From contig NC_092562.1 in the NCBI RefSeq assembly GCF_037975245.1, positions 27,198,554-27,262,553 on the forward strand: a stretch of 64,000 nt of DNA, read 5' to 3'. Under the pieces are notes generated by a model that saw only the letters and a list, made by a program, of their open reading frames with translations, ran no database searches and had not been told where the DNA came from. Position 1 is the first letter of the stretch, and every line of letters starts with the position of its first letter. The position numbers and the translations under genes are program-made. This DNA comes from Apostichopus japonicus. Lineage: Eukaryota > Echinodermata > Holothuroidea > Aspidochirotida > Stichopodidae. Below are positions 59,546 to 64,000 of the stretch, piece by piece.

Positions 59546-61439
59546 AGGCTGGCAAAGCTACCCCACCACCAATAATTACTGGCGATGGCCATTTGTTGCT
59601 CATGGGGCCATACCTGACACATTGTATTTACTTTGATGTGGTTACCATGAAAGCTGATCTAGGTTAGCTTTTAGGTGACTTTAAAATTGCTTTCCCAGCC
59701 ACACCCACCACAGCCGGTTTGCCAGTCGTCTGGTTTCATGTACAGGAATGCACTGTGAACATTGTGATGTACAAGGCAATTGATTACCTTCCCAGCTAAC
59801 CAAACCCTATGGGCTCCCGGTCTATATTGATGCTCCATTGACACCCTTGCCTCCAGAATGTGCCTGTGTGACGTCAGGTGTTAGAATCGCTTTAGAATTC
59901 ATTGGACATTTGAGTGAATGTAGGGACCAAAACATGAACTTTTTATGCAATTCTTTGAGAAACATAACATAGCTCCACTAAAATATGCAAAAGTGATCTA
60001 CTTCCACCCCACCAAAAAACCTTGTCTTGTGGATGGGGGTGGGAGGGGGTGGGTTAAGAAGACCAGTTCATACAACTTTATAAAGAACATACCTGGAAAT
60101 ATTTTCGATATGAATTTCAACATTTTTTATTATTGAAATTTCTTTGGGCATGCACCCAAAGGTCACAGTTTACTTTTCTTACAAAGGGACCTTTGCAACA
60201 TAATGTTTAACAATAGTAACAGATAATGAATGTATCTATAAACTCAGTAATTTTTAGGTTGGTGCTCCCTCTTTTTATAATCTTTTTCAGTGAAAACATC
60301 TTGAGTGAAGGCATTCTTGCACTTTATACTCAAGCATGTGCTCAAGTTTTAGATTTTCAAAAAGCCTCACTAGTATCTCCTCTAACAATTGTGTTCTTTG
60401 AATATTGTTTAATGGGTATGACAGGAATTTGCATATTCAAGAAGTTTTTAAATATTTCTTGACATTGAGAAGAACTTGCCATTATTTTGGTTCTGTAAGT
60501 CCTTGTCACATCAACATAAAGACAGGTTATTTCCTCATTTGTTATTATGATTTGGATTGAACCTCTTCAAAGCTTTTTATTCTCAGTATATACTTACACC
60601 AAATGTTCACATTATTATTTTCACTGTTATTTTTAAGAAGGTATCAAAAGATATTTTATGATTAACAAAGCAGACATCTTGGACTACCACTGCAGTGGTT
60701 TTTGAGTATGTGCCCCTGTCCTGTGGTCCATCATTGAAGAACTGTTCACATAAGTATGTTCCTTTTAGATAGGGAGCACTTAGAGTAGCCCTGTGACTGA
60801 TGGGACATTTGCGGACCACCATTTTTAGGTACATTTAGTTAACTTGTAAGCGCTATCTCAGAAGGAAAAGAATACCCCTCCTGGTAGCTACTTAATGTAG
60901 CTATATCAGAGCACCACCATTGAGAGAATATTGGCATTAACTATTTCACACAGTGGCATTTCCCTTGTGACTGATGGGACAGAAGCTCTGTGACTGATGG
61001 GACGCTACAGTATCTCCTCCAAAATTATAGCAAATTTTGTTTTGCTTTAACTTCAGTTTGCATCCACATATGGTGCCAACTAGCATTAAACTTGAGTCAT
61101 CTGGGCTCTAGCCACCCATAGTCATCACAGGTAGGGCCCACTCGAGTTGGCCAATGGGGGTGTGGGTCCCACATTGGTTTGCCATATGAGCATCCCATAG
61201 AAGCAACTGGCATATGTAGAACAGACACAGGCCCATGGGAAAACCTGTTCCATTCCACACTTGCTGTCTCATATAGCCCCATATGACTGAGTCATGGGTG
61301 TGTGATTTGTTGGGGCCTCACTGGGAAAGCTGTTTGGGCCCATATTTGGTGAGGTATGTGCCCATGTATGGGACTCATGTCATCCCACTTCGGTGTATCA
61401 AGTAATGACATCTGGAAAAATGAAACACAATCCGTATGC
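59546..61439. other. Unassigned sequence with short dispersed motifs
   Basis: No exon is recognised. TGTGACTGATGGGAC occurs three times, at 60792, 60966 and 60989. At 61130-61380 there is a cluster of TGGG-CCCA and CCCATATG-type words, resembling a decayed palindromic repeat family. Confidence 0.4.
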
Positions 61440-61452
61440 ATTTGAAACTTGC

Positions 61453-61466
61453 ATTTTATTTATTAA
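61453..61466 (-). terminator. Polyadenylation signal (minus strand)
   Basis: Minus-strand AATAAATAAAATGC gives two overlapping AATAAA-type signals at the end of the proposed 3' UTR. Confidence 0.4.
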
Positions 61467-61839
61467 CAACAACAGAACGAGCTGAGCCTTGAAACATGCA
61501 AACATTGATAATGAACAGGATACTAATTATACAACATTGATGAAGTCATTTAAGTCACATGAGCTTTTGACAATATGCTGAGCTTAACCCTGGGCAGCAA
61601 AAGTACCGAGATACTCTCAACTGTGGATTTAAAGGGTCCAATCTGCCCATCATATAGTGAAAGTCTAATACAAATTTTTTTAGCCATGTTCTCCATTTCC
61701 CCCCAAAATACTAAAGTGGTCAACATCCCATGAGGAAAGAGCCAAAACTAATAGGCAAAGGGGCATACATATACTTTAAAAAGGATCCACCTGGCCTTAC
61801 CAATGATTGGATTGGACCTTCCCTTACACAAATTTCTAG

Positions 61840-62290
61840 TACCCTTTACATGCATGCGTATTTCTTGAGCATGTTTTTTGCGCGGGGATTGAAACAATAC
61901 ATGTATGAAAATGCCCTCCTTACATGCACTATGGCATGCGTGAAGCATGTATTTGAAAAAATTACATGCACGTAAATGAGCTACATTACATGCTCCAGCA
62001 AATACATGCTTAAAGCAGGTATTACTCAATGTTTTATACATGTACATGCTTAAAGCATGTTTTTTGCGCGGGGTTTGAAACAATACACGTATGAAAATGC
62101 CCTGACATGCACTATGGCATGCGTGAAGCATGTATTTGAAATGTTTCATACATGTACATGCATGTTTTTTGCGTCGGATTTGAAACAATTCATGCTTGAA
62201 GCATGTTTTTAAATCCATTGCATGCACTAATGCAAAGGAAATATACATGCATGTATTCCATGGAAATACATGCATGAAAGTATTTGCAAA
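61840..62290. repeat. ATGCATG-rich composite repeat
   Basis: GCATGTTTTTTGCG followed by a GAAACAAT block recurs at about 61869, 62055 and 62160. Around it are many CATGCATG, CATGTA and TGCATG words and a repeated CACTATGGCATGCGTGAAGC (61927 and 62108). A 175-codon open minus frame crosses the repeat and is considered a by-product of it. Confidence 0.75.
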
Positions 62291-63471
62291 TGAGGCAATG
62301 CTTAGAAATAAGGTAACATTAAATAAAATACTGGTTAAGAATAGACTACTTACAAGAAATGTGAAGATTTAGACTTCTTAAGAAACAAATTATGAAATGC
62401 AAAATCTGGACTGAAAGCACCGAACATGGAAAATCAAAGTTTTATTTATGTTGAAAACATATACTAACAAGTGTAGTGAGAAAGGCAAAGTAGAGTTATC
62501 CTGGCAAGCTAAAAAAAGTATATGCAAAACTGAAAAATAAGGAGTTGGTCACATGTAGATAATGAACGGTAGATATAATTATGAACTGGTATATAGCTGA
62601 TAAAAAATATAATGCAGATGAGCTAAGAAAGAAAGCACCTTAAATGCAATTATACAAGTGTAATAAAAATGGTATATCAAAACGTTACATATGCCCATGG
62701 GGCACCCTTAATTGTAACTACATTTTCCTCACTATAGATGTGTAGTGTTATAGTATTATAGTGTAGTATACAAGTATACTGTTGTAAAGGTAGTAATGAA
62801 TGAATCATGTTGAAAGATAAGATCTGGATACTCAAAACACTGATCAAGTCATAAAATTTGGCAATGTTTATCCAATTAAAGAATGGATTGGAAGCTTACA
62901 GAATGTTGCATCACAGAATGGCCACTCTGTATGCTATAAGGCACATATATAGAATATATATTTGTCATAAAATTAAGGCAAAAAGAAAACATGAGCAACA
63001 TTAATATAGTTAAGCTTCATCAAAAATATGTGAACATTCTAAAAGCATTAAATTTGGTGTAAAACATAAAACAAATTACTAACTTGGTCCATTGCTGACT
63101 TCTATTCCTATAGGCTTGGTAATTTGTGGAGCCGAATAGCAAATTAAGAACAGAGTAGAAAACTTTCTAGCAGGTACCTATAAGCCAAACACTAGCTTTT
63201 CAAGATTTTTACAGCACATGCAACTCATCAATTTCTGTGAACTTCTCCCAGGGCAAATAGGGAATATCTACTTCACATAACTCACATACAAACAAAGTTC
63301 GTATTAATTAAACTCTACATTTACACTTGCAAAGATATTGGCATATCAAGATTAAGGCATATTTTGTAAATATTCATATGACCCAAAACAATAGGGATCA
63401 TACATTTCCCCAAGCCCCACATGCAGTATATGTCAGATATTATGTTTATAAGCTACAGTATTTCTCAATTA

Positions 63472-63687
63472 TCAGAGTTGACACTTTTTGTAAAGTTTGT
63501 ACATACATGGCAAACATTTCTCGGTGCATTGTACCGTCTGCACTGAAAATGCGCCCGCTACACCACTTGACAAACGTGACCCCATGCTGCTTGCAGACCC
63601 TACAGTATGAATCATGCTGTTCGCAGCCGGTATTCTACTGTTGTAGGCATCAAGGCGTGGGGCAATTCCATGACAGAAATCTGAAAA
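63472..63687 (-). CDS. Terminal coding exon of an unidentified minus-strand gene
   Basis: On the minus strand a strong acceptor TTCTGTTCTTTTCAG precedes a frame of about 71 codons ending in TGA at 63472. It reads FCHGIAPRLDAYNSRIPAAN, then a Ser/Gly/Ala-rich SASSMGSRLSSGVAGAFS and ends with CTEKCLPCMYKLYKKCQL. The exon is richer in CpG and GC than its surroundings, as coding exons are in this window, and other frames are closed. The family is not recognised and the rest of the gene lies beyond the right edge. Confidence 0.45.
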   Translation of the reverse strand, partial: FSDFCHGIAPRLDAYNSRIPAANSMIHTVGSASSMGSRLSSGVAGAFSVQTVQCTEKCLPCMYKLYKKCQL

Positions 63688-63756
63688 GAACAGAAACAAA
63701 CATATATATAGGCTATAGATATTTATTATAGAGAAAATTCACCTTTACTCCAAAGA

Positions 63757-63908
63757 AAAATATTATTAGAGAAAACCAGAGAAATAAGATATGACTCAAA
63801 ACTGACAAATAAGTAGTGTTTTAGGAAATAGTATTTTCTAAAACATTACTCCCTATTTGTCAATTATGAATCATATCGTAGTTCTCTGGTTTTGTCTAAT
63901 AATATTTT
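63757..63908. mobile_element. About 150-bp hairpin element (MITE-like)
   Basis: AATATTATTAGAGAAAACCA at the left is mirrored by the complement ending AATATTTT at 63908. Arms of about 70 bp match at roughly 80-85 percent with only about 10 bases between them. Such near-perfect long hairpins are typical of foldback MITEs. It lies immediately upstream of the acceptor of the minus-strand exon, inside the presumed intron. Target duplications could not be fixed because the flank is TA-rich. Confidence 0.75.
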
Positions 63909-64000
63909 ATATATATATATACTATAGTGATCGGACGTTTTTATATTTTGTTAGTGACTGCATGTCTTTTCTGATTGTGTATGTAGTGGATGTTACTGGC

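Larger units (their letters stand above)
61440..63471 (-). other. Probable 3' UTR of a minus-strand gene
   Basis: On the minus strand this follows the stop codon of the exon at 63472-63687 and ends in AATAAATAAAATGC at about 61453-61466, a polyadenylation signal. No open frame of note is seen apart from one crossing the ATGCATG repeat. The length (about 2 kb) is long but acceptable for an animal 3' UTR. Inferred, not demonstrated. Confidence 0.4.

Noticed and set aside
61748-62275. 175-codon open frame on the minus strand
   Set aside because: It is composed of the CATGCA-type repeat read through and has low-complexity His/Cys/Met content with no domain.

Overview
The window is animal genomic DNA: AT-rich, mostly non-coding, with GT/AG-bounded exons, long introns and many families of inverted and tandem repeats. 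The best-supported gene is a receptor whose extracellular modules match the Tie (angiopoietin receptor) family. With the low GC content and the foldback-type repeats this suggests an invertebrate deuterostome, possibly an echinoderm. The species cannot be fixed from the sequence alone.

Layout. 0.6-19.4 kb, + strand: twelve coding exons of a Tie1/2-like receptor (signal peptide, two Ig-like modules, five EGF-like modules, a third Ig-like module, one complete and one split FN3 module). Its downstream FN3, transmembrane and kinase exons are not recognisable in the remaining 44 kb. 19.5-28.5 kb: an AT microsatellite, three CpG-richer promoter-like patches, two tandem duplications (484-bp and 261-bp periods) and a decayed minus-strand gene with cysteine-pair motifs. 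28.5-39.2 kb: a 10.7-kb foldback mobile element with a perfect 9-bp target duplication. Its arms are inverted arrays of a ~179-bp unit (21 copies left, 18 right), and its interior holds a nested 1.3-kb hAT-like element. 39.2-50.9 kb: mostly unassigned DNA, a 1.2-kb TIR element built around GGGGTAAAAAA motifs, a decayed SET-domain fragment and a duplicated 84-bp exon. 50.9-55.5 kb: a 4.6-kb cut-and-paste transposon with ~665-bp TIRs, a 4-bp target duplication and a transposase frame of about 870 codons broken by one in-frame stop. 57.9-59.5 kb: an 11-copy, ~146-bp minisatellite. 61.4-63.7 kb: the probable last exon and long 3' UTR of a minus-strand gene, followed by a ~150-bp hairpin element.

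The genes do not form a pathway. The window reads as one large receptor gene next to a repeat-rich region in which several unrelated DNA transposons have inserted. The foldback element is the most unusual object: its arms are complementary to each other, and every 179-bp unit also carries its own 15-bp inverted repeat.
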